Shown: positions 7,439 through 15,725 of the stretch, in pieces | Position numbering within the stretch: position 1 is the stretch's first letter | Layout of the letters: each line of letters opens with the position of its first letter | NCBI GenBank assembly: GCA_964389025.1 | Contig: CAYMCQ010000029.1 | Span: 1 to 42,642 of the forward strand | Direction: 5' to 3' | Length of the DNA: 42,642 bases | From: CAYMCQ01 sp964389025 | Lineage (GTDB): Bacteria > Verrucomicrobiota > Verrucomicrobiia > Limisphaerales > CAYMCQ01 | Notes under the pieces: model-generated | Told to the model about the DNA's origin: nothing | The model's input: only the letters and a program-made list of their open reading frames with translations | Database searches by the model: none | Translations under genes and position numbers: made by a program

Positions 7439-8491
7439 TCAATCCGATTCGGAAACTGGCTCGAACGGTTCTACGAGGACTTTGCCCAAAACTTTCCGTC
7501 CTCGAAGCGCTGCAAAAGCTTTTTCGGTTTCGGTCAACGGGTATGTCGAATCAATCACCGGTTTCAACTTTCCAGCCGCAGCCCAGTCCAAAGTTTTCTC
7601 GAGGTCAGCGCGGTTTCGTCCGTAGCTGCCGACGAGCCGTTGTTGCTTCGCGAACAGCGGCCAGAGACTGAGCGTCACTTCGCGCCCGATGGTCGCGCCG
7701 CAAGTCACAATCGCTCCGTTGCGCGCCAGACATTCGAAACATTTCAGCAAAACTTCCCCGCCGACGTGCTCGATCACCAAATCCACGCCGCGCTTGTTCG
7801 TGAGTTTGCGGATTTCGGCGGGCCAGTTCGCATCGTTGGAATCAACGACGAAATCCGCGCCAAGATTTTTGGCGAGAGCTTGTTTTGCAGGCGAAGAAGC
7901 GGTGGTGATGACGCGCGCGCCGAGTTGTTTGGCGATTTGAATTGCCGCCGAGCCGACGCCGCTTGCGCCGCCGATGACGAGCACCCAGTCGCCTTCGTGA
8001 ACTTGCGCGCGGTCTGTGAGCATGTGCATTGCGGTGCTGCCAGCCAAAGTCAGCGCGGCTGCGGTTCCGAACGGGACGCCACGTGGCAATCGCACGAGTG
8101 CGCGCTCCGGGACGAGGGCTTTTTCTGCAAAGCCGCCATCGCGGTTGACACCAAGAAGTTCGCTGCGCAGACATGATGAATCCTCGCCGCGCCGGCAGAA
8201 TTCACATTCGCCGCAGAAGATGTTTGATTGCACGGCGACTTCATCACCGGGCTTCCAATTTTTTACGTCGCTGCCAGCTTCGAGAATTTTTCCCGCAATT
8301 TCACCGCCCGGCGTGCGCGGAAGTTTGATTGGAATCGGCAGGCCGGCTTCTTCGAGCCAGAGATCGAGATGATTCAAGCCACACGCCTGGACCTGGACGA
8401 CGGCTTCATCGGGCGCGGGTTTGGGTTCGGGCAAATCGCGCAGTTCAAATTTTCCCGGCGCGCCGTTGGCAATCAGTTGGAAAGCTTTCAC
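7439..8491 (-). CDS. Zinc-type medium-chain dehydrogenase/quinone oxidoreductase
   Basis: A 350-residue MDR-superfamily oxidoreductase. The N-terminal GroES-like domain holds C37 (ACGLNHLD) and the structural-zinc cysteines C93, C96, C99 and C107 (CGECEFCRRGEDSSC). The Rossmann domain has GGASGVG at 174-180 and a TSSPAKQALAKNLGAD stretch for the adenosine ribose. The usual catalytic-zinc His of the GHE motif is replaced by Gly (PGGE, 62-64), so the catalytic zinc site may be absent or altered, as in some quinone oxidoreductase-like members. The substrate cannot be predicted. It is transcribed with the DAP-dehydrogenase-like gene 93 bp upstream at most loosely. The start ATG is the first in frame. 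Confidence 0.9.
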   Translation of the reverse strand: MKAFQLIANGAPGKFELRDLPEPKPAPDEAVVQVQACGLNHLDLWLEEAGLPIPIKLPRTPGGEIAGKILEAGSDVKNWKPGDEVAVQSNIFCGECEFCRRGEDSSCLRSELLGVNRDGGFAEKALVPERALVRLPRGVPFGTAAALTLAGSTAMHMLTDRAQVHEGDWVLVIGGASGVGSAAIQIAKQLGARVITTASSPAKQALAKNLGADFVVDSNDANWPAEIRKLTNKRGVDLVIEHVGGEVLLKCFECLARNGAIVTCGATIGREVTLSLWPLFAKQQRLVGSYGRNRADLEKTLDWAAAGKLKPVIDSTYPLTETEKAFAALRGRKVLGKVLVEPFEPVSESD

Positions 8492-8584
8492 GCCGGCAGT
8501 CTAACGCAAAGGCGCGAACGCGCAAAGCGGGAGAAAGAGAAAAACATCGAGCATCCAGCGGGTTGGAAACCTGCGCCACAAAAT

Positions 8585-9589
8585 CTACGTCCACCGCGGC
8601 ACGGACAGGTCAGTCATCAACAACAGACCCGCCTTCGCATCGCCGACGCGCGCCGCGGTGTTGACAAGTGCGGCGACGGTCGCTTGATCACCAGCAACGC
8701 CGCCGTCAATCCGCATGTTGAGCGACGGCTCACCTTGTATTTGCGCGGCGTCGTGGGGGTTCGGCGCGTCGAGATACATTTTCAAATCAAGGGTAAGCGC
8801 GACGTTGCCGTTCATCCCGCCGAGGCGGGACTCGGCGTGCTGATGCAGGCCGCAAGTCTGGCCGGTTTTCACTTCCAGAAATTTTGTTTTGATGTCGTGG
8901 TCGGCGACGACGGCTTTGCACGTCTCGGAAATATCCTTTGCCTCCCATCTCATGCAATGCGCGATGAGTGCCAGGGATTCCTTCAAACCGGCATGGCCTG
9001 CGCGGCCTTCGGCAAATTTTTTTTCGAACTCGGCGGGCGCCAGACCGCTGCCGATTTTTCTTTGCAACGGCTCCCGGCGCGTCGCGGCGTTGACGACACG
9101 CTGGATGTGGATGGCGCGAACGTCGCGGCAAACGCCGGTCAAACACACGGGCAAAACGTCCATCACGAAGCCGGGATTCACGCCGGTAGCAACGACGCGC
9201 GCGTTCGACTCTTTGCAGATTTTGTCGAGCTGCGCCGCGAGCGCGGGCTGGAGCAGTTGCGGAAAAATCAATTCCTCGCAAGACGACACGACGCTGATGC
9301 CGCTCCGCGCCATCGGCTCGATTTGATCGAACGCAGCTTTGAATTTGGAAACGGTCGTGTGCAAAATCACGTCCGGCTTTGCGCGCGCGAGCAAGTCGTC
9401 CAGCGATTTGCAAATCGTCTGGCCGCGCAGATTTTGGATTTGGCTGAATTCTCCAAGGTCTTTGCCGATTTTCGCCGGGTCAATGTCCACCGCGCCGACG
9501 ATTTCAATCCACGGTTTTTGCGCGGCAAGCTTGAGGGATTCGACGCCGATGGGGCCGAGGCCAAATTGCGCGACTTTGATTTTTTTCAT
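8585..9589 (-). CDS. NAD(P)-dependent oxidoreductase, dihydrodipicolinate reductase/2,4-diaminopentanoate dehydrogenase-like
   Basis: 334 residues starting at ATG 9589 (MKKIKVAQFGLGPIG). The Rossmann motif GLGPIG is at residues 10-15 and a DapB-like N-terminal domain follows, with AVDIDPAKIGKDLGE and then VILHTTVSKF. A C-terminal domain carries ATGVNPGFVMDVLP and RVVNAATRREPLQRKIG, typical of the 2,4-diaminopentanoate dehydrogenase-type family. The reaction would be reversible oxidation of an amine using NAD(P); the in vivo substrate is unknown. The frame stays open to 10174, but that extension lies antisense to ggt and across a hairpin, so I do not accept it. The gene is divergent from ggt. 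Confidence 0.85.
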   Translation of the reverse strand: MKKIKVAQFGLGPIGVESLKLAAQKPWIEIVGAVDIDPAKIGKDLGEFSQIQNLRGQTICKSLDDLLARAKPDVILHTTVSKFKAAFDQIEPMARSGISVVSSCEELIFPQLLQPALAAQLDKICKESNARVVATGVNPGFVMDVLPVCLTGVCRDVRAIHIQRVVNAATRREPLQRKIGSGLAPAEFEKKFAEGRAGHAGLKESLALIAHCMRWEAKDISETCKAVVADHDIKTKFLEVKTGQTCGLHQHAESRLGGMNGNVALTLDLKMYLDAPNPHDAAQIQGEPSLNMRIDGGVAGDQATVAALVNTAARVGDAKAGLLLMTDLSVPRWT

Positions 9590-9603
9590 GAGCGCGAAGG
9601 TAT

Positions 9604-9734
9604 AAAACACCAACCGCCAAAAACCAAACACCAAATAAACACCGAGCTTCAAAAAAAATCTCAGGCTCACGCCCGGCTTTCGTGAATTGGTGTTTGAAAG
9701 TTTTTTGATGTTTGGTGTTTGTTTTTTGGTGTTT
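9604..9734. repeat. A/C-rich long hairpin in the divergent intergenic region before ggt
   Basis: Iterated AAACACCAA-type words (9604-9642) face iterated TTGGTGTTT words (9687-9734). The two arms can pair into a long imperfect stem. The right arm ends only 11 nt before the ggt start codon, so it would probably be in the ggt leader if the promoter is further upstream. The same class occurs at 15556-15666, 22440-22505 and 36003-36063. Confidence 0.75.
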
Positions 9735-9745
9735 AATCCGGCGAC

Positions 9746-11449
9746 ATGAAATTCCTGACTACGAGCCTCGCCCTTGTTCTCGCTGCGACTCCCATTCTCT
9801 CGCAACAAGAATTCTCCGCTGAAAATGCCGTCGCCGAACATGGCATGGTTGCGAGCGTGGATGCGATTGCCACGGACATCGGCGTGAAAATTTTGAAGGA
9901 CGGCGGAAACGCGGTGGACGCGGCTGTGGCGGTCGGATTGATGCTCGGCGTGGTGAACGGACACAACTCCGGCATTGGCGGCGGTTGTTTCATTTTGATC
10001 CGGACTGCGAAGGGAAAATTCACCGTGATTGACGGGCGCGAAATGGCTCCGGGCGCGGCGACGCGCGATATGTTTATCCGCGACGGCGTTGCCAGACCGG
10101 AGTTGAGCCAGACCGGAGCGCTGGCTAGTGGAGTTCCGGGCGCGCTCGCGGCTTACGAATACGCGGCGAAACATTTCGGGAAGAAAAAATTCAGCGAACT
10201 GGTTTTGCCTGCGGCGAAAGTGGCGGAGGACGGTTATGAGATCAGCGCAACTTACGCGGCGCGGTTGAAAGCCACCGAAACCGACCTCGCGAAGTTCGAT
10301 TCATCGGGCGCGATTTTTTTCAAGAGCGACGGCAAGATTTTTGAAAAGGGCGATGTTCTGAAACAAGCTGACCTTGCCAAAACTTACCGGAAAATAGCGG
10401 AGCAGGGGAGCGACTGGTTTTATCGCGGCGAGTTTGCGGCGGCGGCGGAACGCTGGATGAAGGCGAACGGCGGGCTGATGACCGCTGCGGATTTTCGGAA
10501 TTACAAAATCCAAGTGCGCGAGCCGATCACCACGACGTATCGCGGCTATAAAATCGTGACCGTGCCGCCGCCGAGTTCGGGCGGACTGCAAGTCGTCGAG
10601 ACTTTGAACGTGCTGGAAAATTTCGGTCTGAAAAAATATCGCGACGACCGCGCAGCGTTTCTGCACATCGTGGCCGGGGCATTGAAGCTGACGTTCGCCG
10701 ACCGCGCGTTCTGGGCGGGCGACCCGGCGTTCGCGAAAGTCCCGCGCGGATTGATGGACAAACAATACGCGGCGCAACTCGCGAAGAAAATCAGTGTGGA
10801 CAAGGACGTTGATGTGCCGACGCACGGAATGCCGCCAGACGCGGCGGAAGATTTTTTTGGCAAAAAACACACGACGCATTTCTCCGTGGCGGACGCGGAT
10901 GGAAACTGGGTGGCGATCACGGCGACGGTCAACACGTCGTTCGGCTCGAAAGTTGTGATTCCCGGCACAGGCGTGGTGATGAACAACGAAATGGACGATT
11001 TCGCGGCGCAGCCGGGCGTGCGAAACGCTTTTGGCTTGATCACCGGCGAGGCCAACGCCATCGCGCCGGGCAAACGCCCGATCTCGAACATGAGTCCGAC
11101 GATTGTTTTGAAGAATGGCGAGCCGATCATCGCCGTCGGCGCGGCAGGCGGGCCGAAAATTGTTTCGCAAGTGATTTTTCATCTCGTGAACATGCTCGAC
11201 CTTGGAATGTCGCCCGCCGAGTCGCTCGCCTTGCCGCGTGTGCATCATCAGTGGTCGCCGAACACGCTGATGGTCGAGGAAACGCTGCCGGCTGAAATGA
11301 AATCTGCGCTTGCCGGACGCGGCCACAAACTTGGGGAGATGACTCCCGCCGGAGTCGGCGTGAGCCAGATCGTGGCGCGCAGTCCCGACCGCAAAAAATT
11401 TCTCGGCGCGGCGGACCCGCGCGTTGGCGGCAAGGCTGCGGGCTGGTAG
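9746..11449 (+). CDS. ggt: Gamma-glutamyltransferase, periplasmic
   Basis: Glutathione hydrolase/transpeptidase of the N-terminal-nucleophile family: it cleaves the gamma-glutamyl bond of glutathione and related compounds. The 567 residues include a signal peptide (MKFLTTSLALVLAATPILSQ), so the enzyme is exported. The autoprocessing site lies before T376 in KKHTTHFSVADADGNW; T376 becomes the catalytic nucleophile of the small subunit. Other family features are NSGIGGGCFILI, IDGREMAPGAA, VPPPSSGGLQ, RPISNMSPTIV and AVGAAGGPKI (oxyanion Gly-Gly). Length and order of blocks are complete. Neighbours are unrelated: divergent from an oxidoreductase and convergent with an amidohydrolase across a MITE-like element. 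Confidence 0.96.
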   Translation: MKFLTTSLALVLAATPILSQQEFSAENAVAEHGMVASVDAIATDIGVKILKDGGNAVDAAVAVGLMLGVVNGHNSGIGGGCFILIRTAKGKFTVIDGREMAPGAATRDMFIRDGVARPELSQTGALASGVPGALAAYEYAAKHFGKKKFSELVLPAAKVAEDGYEISATYAARLKATETDLAKFDSSGAIFFKSDGKIFEKGDVLKQADLAKTYRKIAEQGSDWFYRGEFAAAAERWMKANGGLMTAADFRNYKIQVREPITTTYRGYKIVTVPPPSSGGLQVVETLNVLENFGLKKYRDDRAAFLHIVAGALKLTFADRAFWAGDPAFAKVPRGLMDKQYAAQLAKKISVDKDVDVPTHGMPPDAAEDFFGKKHTTHFSVADADGNWVAITATVNTSFGSKVVIPGTGVVMNNEMDDFAAQPGVRNAFGLITGEANAIAPGKRPISNMSPTIVLKNGEPIIAVGAAGGPKIVSQVIFHLVNMLDLGMSPAESLALPRVHHQWSPNTLMVEETLPAEMKSALAGRGHKLGEMTPAGVGVSQIVARSPDRKKFLGAADPRVGGKAAGW

Positions 11450-11481
11450 CTAAACAAGACGGCATCGTTATAGGCGTGGTC

Positions 11482-11733
11482 TTAGAGCGGTTTAAATTAA
11501 ACCGTAGCCACTGGTCAGCGCGAATCACTCTCCCTCACTCTAACCCTCTCCCGCTGGGAGAGGGAACACCGCAGGCGCGCTCTGGTTTTTCCGATGTTGA
11601 CCCGCAAATCCAGCCGTCCGCCTGGGCGGGATGTGACGGTGAACGATTCTCCCTCTCCCAGCGGGAGAGGGCCGGGGTGAGGGAGAACACAATGATAAAT
11701 CTTCGGCCACAGAATTTTTTAAACCGTTCTAAA
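11482..11733. mobile_element. MITE-like non-coding element with terminal inverted repeats
   Basis: The ends are TTAGAGCGGTTTAAA (11482-11496) and TTTAAACCGTTCTAA (11718-11732), an inverted pair with one mismatch. Inside, 11529-11565 and 11648-11686 are long inverted copies around CCCTCTCCCGCTGGGAGAGG. The ~250-bp unit has no credible gene and lies between the convergent 3' ends of ggt and the amidohydrolase. There is no transposase in the window, so mobility would require one in trans. No clear target-site duplication was recognised. Confidence 0.7.
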
Positions 11734-11739
11734 TAAGCG

Positions 11740-13044
11740 TCAACCAAGCCGGAAAAAATTGCGGGCGTTGTCGTGCAGCATCCGCTGCGCGAGGCGCTCG
11801 GCTGCGGCGCGACTGAAATATACGCTTGAGAGCTTTTCATCCAGCACTTCGGCAATCAGCCGGCGCGCCGTCCTCATCGCGCCGTAAGTTTCCTCGACGT
11901 GCCAGTTGTCGCCGCCGAGCATCATGCGGGATTCATCGGGCAACACTTCGATTGCTTCGTGCAGCGCCAGCTTGAAGTGCGACGGACTTAGCAGGAACGA
12001 CCACGTGAGATCGAGCCAGATGTTGCGATAGACGAACGCCATCCCCAGCAGGTCGCGGCTCCACGGATACGCAAGATGCATTAACAGAAAGCGCGTGCGC
12101 GGGTGCCGCTCAATCAACCCGGCGACACCGAGCGGGTGCGATCCGCGGATAATCCCTGTGCCGAGATGCATTTGCACCGGCAAGTCGCGCGCCGCAGCCA
12201 CCTGGCACAAATGATCCACGACAAAATCTCCGAATGCTTTCCGCTCGGCCGGTGATGGCGCGGCCTTGCCCCACGCGGCGCGGGCCAGCCGTTCGTCCGG
12301 CTCGTCGAAATTCACGTCTCGGTCGTAAGCGAGCGCGTTCTTGAGCGCGACCTGACCGCGCGACGCCATGCCAGCCACGAGTTTTTCCAAACTGGCGAGA
12401 TATTCATCGAACGAACCCGCGCCCAGGCCGACGCGCTTCAACAACTCGTGCGCGCTGTTGCCGTTGTGATCGCGCGAGTCGGGATGCCAGCCGAGGGCGA
12501 GTGAGTTGGTGCGCATCACGGAACGGTAATTCGCCCCGAGCGCGGGTCGGGGATCGAGCAGCGGATCGTTGTAGGCATCCGTGATGACTGTCGTGATGCC
12601 CGCGCGCTTCAGGATTTCCTGGCGCCAGTCGGGACGGCGATGAGCCGCGCGCACGGCGGCGTCGAGCGCCTGCCAGTTGTCGCGCGTGATCTCGGGTTCG
12701 CCACTGCCATGCAGTTCCACGACGGCGCGGACGAGATTGCGGACGAAGGAATTCGAGCCGCTGCCTTCCACAAACGGCGCGAGCGCTTCCCACGTCGTTG
12801 GGCCGGCCGCAGCGAGCATGGGATCGGCGGCGCGTGATTCGGACGGCAGGCAATAGGGTCGCGCCTGCGTCCAGCCGTCGTAGCTCTGCTGGAACAATTG
12901 CAGCAGGTTGACCTCGCGCTGAAGGATGACCTCCGGCAAATGATGCTCATGCACGTCCACGATGGGGAGGTGCTCGACGAATTCGCTCATGGAGTTGTTC
13001 ATGACCGGCGCAGAGATTTGACGTGAGATAGAGGCGTGTGTCAA
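11740..13044 (-). CDS. Amidohydrolase-superfamily metalloenzyme (Amidohydro_2-like)
   Basis: A 434-residue TIM-barrel amidohydrolase. The first metal-binding motif is VDVHEHH (H32 and H34, HxH after strand 1). Later come QMHLGTG (a metal His), LLMHLAYPWSRD (second His) and the strand-8 Asp in MMLGGDNWH. The order fits the uronate isomerase/Amidohydro_2 branch. The substrate is unknown. The start could be any of three Met codons: 13044, MNNSMSEF at 13002 or MSEF at 12990. The catalytic HxH is close enough to all of them that none can be excluded. The gene stands alone, convergent with ggt and downstream of the cyclase gene with a 64-bp gap. Confidence 0.85.
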   Translation of the reverse strand: MTHASISRQISAPVMNNSMSEFVEHLPIVDVHEHHLPEVILQREVNLLQLFQQSYDGWTQARPYCLPSESRAADPMLAAAGPTTWEALAPFVEGSGSNSFVRNLVRAVVELHGSGEPEITRDNWQALDAAVRAAHRRPDWRQEILKRAGITTVITDAYNDPLLDPRPALGANYRSVMRTNSLALGWHPDSRDHNGNSAHELLKRVGLGAGSFDEYLASLEKLVAGMASRGQVALKNALAYDRDVNFDEPDERLARAAWGKAAPSPAERKAFGDFVVDHLCQVAAARDLPVQMHLGTGIIRGSHPLGVAGLIERHPRTRFLLMHLAYPWSRDLLGMAFVYRNIWLDLTWSFLLSPSHFKLALHEAIEVLPDESRMMLGGDNWHVEETYGAMRTARRLIAEVLDEKLSSVYFSRAAAERLAQRMLHDNARNFFRLG

Positions 13045-13108
13045 CGGCGCCTTCGGAAATGGAAACCGTTATGACTGACGGCCTTTCTTGTTTTGCTGGT
13101 TTACAAAT

Positions 13109-15478
13109 TCACTCCTTCGCCGTCGGTTGTTTCCGCGTGATGAACATCGTCACGTCGGTCGGCGCGGCGTCTTCGCGCCACGGCACTTCGTAGATTTTCA
13201 CGGCGTCGCGGATTCCTTTGACGGTCACAGGCTCAAGCGGAACGCAGGAGACGGCAAGTTTTTGGTCTTCGCGATAAACTTCCTGGTAAGTCGCGTCGCT
13301 AATGACGATGCGGCCGCTTCCCGAGACACCTTCAAGCCGGCTGGCAAGATTTACGTCGCGGCCAAAGACGGTGTAGTTGCGAATCTGCTCTTCAGAGCCC
13401 ATCAACCCGGCGGTCACAACACCGGTGTTGATGCCGCTGCCAAGCTGAAGAACCGGCAGCAGCGGCAGGAGCGGCAAACCCGAGGCCGCACGCTGTTTGT
13501 TTTCTATTTCAAGCAATTCATTTTGCTTCACGCGCTGCACGTTCAATTCATGGATGGCGCGTTGTGCTTCGATCGCCGCCTTGACTGCGGACATAGCGTG
13601 GGTCGGATCGGGCGCGGGCGCACCCCAAAATGCCATCACGCAGTCCCCGATGTATTTGTCGAGCGTGCCGTTGTGCTTAATGACGATGTCGCCCACAAGC
13701 CCGAGGTAAAGATTGACTGTGGCCAGCGTTTCCCGGGCCTGCTCCTCGTGGACAGCGTCGGCAGCCGCTCCGCGAAGGTTTTGCGCCTTTATGTAGGCTT
13801 CGGCGCGGTCGCGGCTGGCGTCGGTCAATTGCGTGAACCCACGAATATCTGCAAACAGGACGGTTAATTCGAACCGCGCGCCGCCGAGTGAAAGTTTTTC
13901 CGCGCCGAGAAGTTCAGAGACTATGTTCGGCGAAACGACTTTCGAGAAAATGGCTTTTATGTGCCGCTTTTCCGCCTGCTCGAACACGACACGCCACGTC
14001 ACGATGAGCGCGTGCATCACGAGCATTGCACCGGCGACCGGCAGGACTATGGGCAGCCAGAGCCGCCACAGCACGAAAAGGTAGGCGCACGCAACGACGT
14101 AAATCCCGGCGAGAACCAGCACGCCGCACAGCGACGAAAGCGCGCGCAGTTGCCATGCGAGCATCGCAGTGACCGCGCCGAGAAAAAATATCAGCGCCAT
14201 ATCCATTGCGGGCGACGTGCGGCGGATGAAGCGCCCGGTGATGACGGAGTTGGCCACGTTCCAATGTTTGCTGACGAGCGCGGTGTTTTTTTCCAGCGGC
14301 GTCGCGCCACGGTCGGTCAGCTCGTTGCCGGTGGCGATGGAGCCGACGATGACGATTTTATTTTTCCACGGTGATTTGGGGATCTCGCCATTAAGCCGCG
14401 AGTTGTCGTTCGCAAGCAAAAGCTCGAAGGGTTGGGAGAAAAAACGCTCTTCGCTCGCGCGCAATCCCCAGTCCACGTAAAAATATCCGCCGGCGTCCAC
14501 GGGAATCGTCCGTTGAACGCCGCCCTCGCCACGCAAAATGATTTTTCCGCCGGACAGATCAACTTCCGCGTTTGCCAGATCGAGTTTCAATTCCTGCGCT
14601 GCGAGGACGATGCCCATGTGCCAGACGCGTTCGAGCGTGAACGGTTTGTCGTGGCGTTTCCAGCCCGCTGGAATTTTATCGCCGACGAAATCGGCGAGGT
14701 CGAAATTGCCGTCCTTGTCGAGCGCCACGGTGGCGATCTGGCTGTCCGGCGTCCGCAAAATGATCCGGTCGTGCTGCACTTCGGCGTTCGGCAGATCGAG
14801 GTCGAGTTGCCGGGCGAGCTGCTCGAAGGCGCGGTTCCATTTGCGGTAGAAGCTGAACGCCCTCGCGCGGCGCAACACGCCGTCGGAATCCTGGTCGGTG
14901 GAAATGTCGGCGATGGCGAGCGCGTTGGTGCGAAACAGATCGTGCGGGAGGACGTTTTTTTCAGCGGCCAGGATTACCCGGCTGGAATTTTGCAATTGCC
15001 ACGCGAAAAAGTCATCGGACTCCACGGCGGCGATCTCATCTGCGAAAGTCACCGGCTCATTCGGGTGCAATCGCGCCAGAAAATCCAGAACGCCGGGAAA
15101 CTGGTTCGTGTTCACAAGCGTCGCAGCATGGTCGGGCCGCAACTCGCCGAACAGAATGTCGAAGCCGACAGCCTTCGCGCCTTGCGCAGAAAGTTCGCGG
15201 ACGGCGCGGCCATAAATTTGCCTCGGCCATTTCAGCCCGAAGCTGTAACCGAGCGAGCCGTCGTTGACCGCCTTGATGGTTTTGTCCTGGATGAAAACGA
15301 AACCGAGATTCGTCGCGATGGGCGCGCGAAAACCGGGCGTCTGCCGCACGCGCCAATCGTAAGTTTTGGCTTCGAGTTCCTCAATGGCAGGGATTTTCAG
15401 CAGCCGGACGGCACAAACGACCGCGATGACGCCAAGCGCGACGAACAGCGGGACGGCTTTGAAGGGCTTGAGCTTCAT
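13109..15478 (-). CDS. CHASE2-domain membrane adenylate cyclase (class III)
   Basis: A 789-residue sensor-cyclase making cAMP from ATP. Order: membrane helix 8-27; extracytoplasmic CHASE2 sensor domain about 40-415 (YDWRVR start, GFDILFGELRP, IVIVGSIATGNELTDR end); three membrane helices about 425-495; class III catalytic domain about 535-770. Metal-binding aspartates are D544 (LFADIRGFT) and D612 (YIGDCVMAFWGAP). The base-selecting pair K608 and D708 (VFGRDVNLASRLE) predicts ATP rather than GTP. Two insertions are unusual: about 561-585 between the two metal motifs and about 645-678 (QNELLEIENKQRAASG). It is divergent from rfbA across a long hairpin. No effector gene is adjacent. Confidence 0.93.
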   Translation of the reverse strand: MKLKPFKAVPLFVALGVIAVVCAVRLLKIPAIEELEAKTYDWRVRQTPGFRAPIATNLGFVFIQDKTIKAVNDGSLGYSFGLKWPRQIYGRAVRELSAQGAKAVGFDILFGELRPDHAATLVNTNQFPGVLDFLARLHPNEPVTFADEIAAVESDDFFAWQLQNSSRVILAAEKNVLPHDLFRTNALAIADISTDQDSDGVLRRARAFSFYRKWNRAFEQLARQLDLDLPNAEVQHDRIILRTPDSQIATVALDKDGNFDLADFVGDKIPAGWKRHDKPFTLERVWHMGIVLAAQELKLDLANAEVDLSGGKIILRGEGGVQRTIPVDAGGYFYVDWGLRASEERFFSQPFELLLANDNSRLNGEIPKSPWKNKIVIVGSIATGNELTDRGATPLEKNTALVSKHWNVANSVITGRFIRRTSPAMDMALIFFLGAVTAMLAWQLRALSSLCGVLVLAGIYVVACAYLFVLWRLWLPIVLPVAGAMLVMHALIVTWRVVFEQAEKRHIKAIFSKVVSPNIVSELLGAEKLSLGGARFELTVLFADIRGFTQLTDASRDRAEAYIKAQNLRGAAADAVHEEQARETLATVNLYLGLVGDIVIKHNGTLDKYIGDCVMAFWGAPAPDPTHAMSAVKAAIEAQRAIHELNVQRVKQNELLEIENKQRAASGLPLLPLLPVLQLGSGINTGVVTAGLMGSEEQIRNYTVFGRDVNLASRLEGVSGSGRIVISDATYQEVYREDQKLAVSCVPLEPVTVKGIRDAVKIYEVPWREDAAPTDVTMFITRKQPTAKE

Positions 15479-15555
15479 TGCGGGAGACGTTCACAAAAAA
15501 ATCAGCGCGAGACAAGAACGCGTTGCGAAAGTTCCAAGCTCCATGCTCCAAGCTC

Positions 15556-15666
15556 CAAGCTCCAACATCCAAGCACCAGAGAAGCTCCAAACACCAAACT
15601 CCAAACAAACATCCATCGGTCGGTTTGGAGCTTGGCGCTTGGTGTTTCTCTGGATGTTGGAGCTTG
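15556..15666. repeat. A/C-rich long hairpin in the divergent cyclase/rfbA region
   Basis: Iterated AAGCTCCAACATCCA and AAACACCAAACTCCAAAC words (15556-15607) pair with GGTTTGGAGCTTGGCGCTTGG and TGGATGTTGGAGCTTG (15621-15666). It belongs to the same class as 9604-9734. It lies about 60 nt before the rfbA start codon. Confidence 0.75.
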
Positions 15667-15725
15667 AAATTTGGTGCTTTTGTTCGGCTTTGCATTTCCG
15701 CCGCGCGTCCATAAACTTTCGTCCG

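Noticed and set aside
8228..9685. A 485-codon plus-strand frame
   Set aside because: It lies antisense to the dehydrogenase and the DAP-dehydrogenase-like gene. Its composition is that of a shadow frame in high-GC DNA, with no family features.
9590..10174. N-terminal extension of the DAP-dehydrogenase-like frame
   Set aside because: It is antisense to ggt and crosses a hairpin; the conserved Rossmann start MKKIKVAQFG is at 9589.
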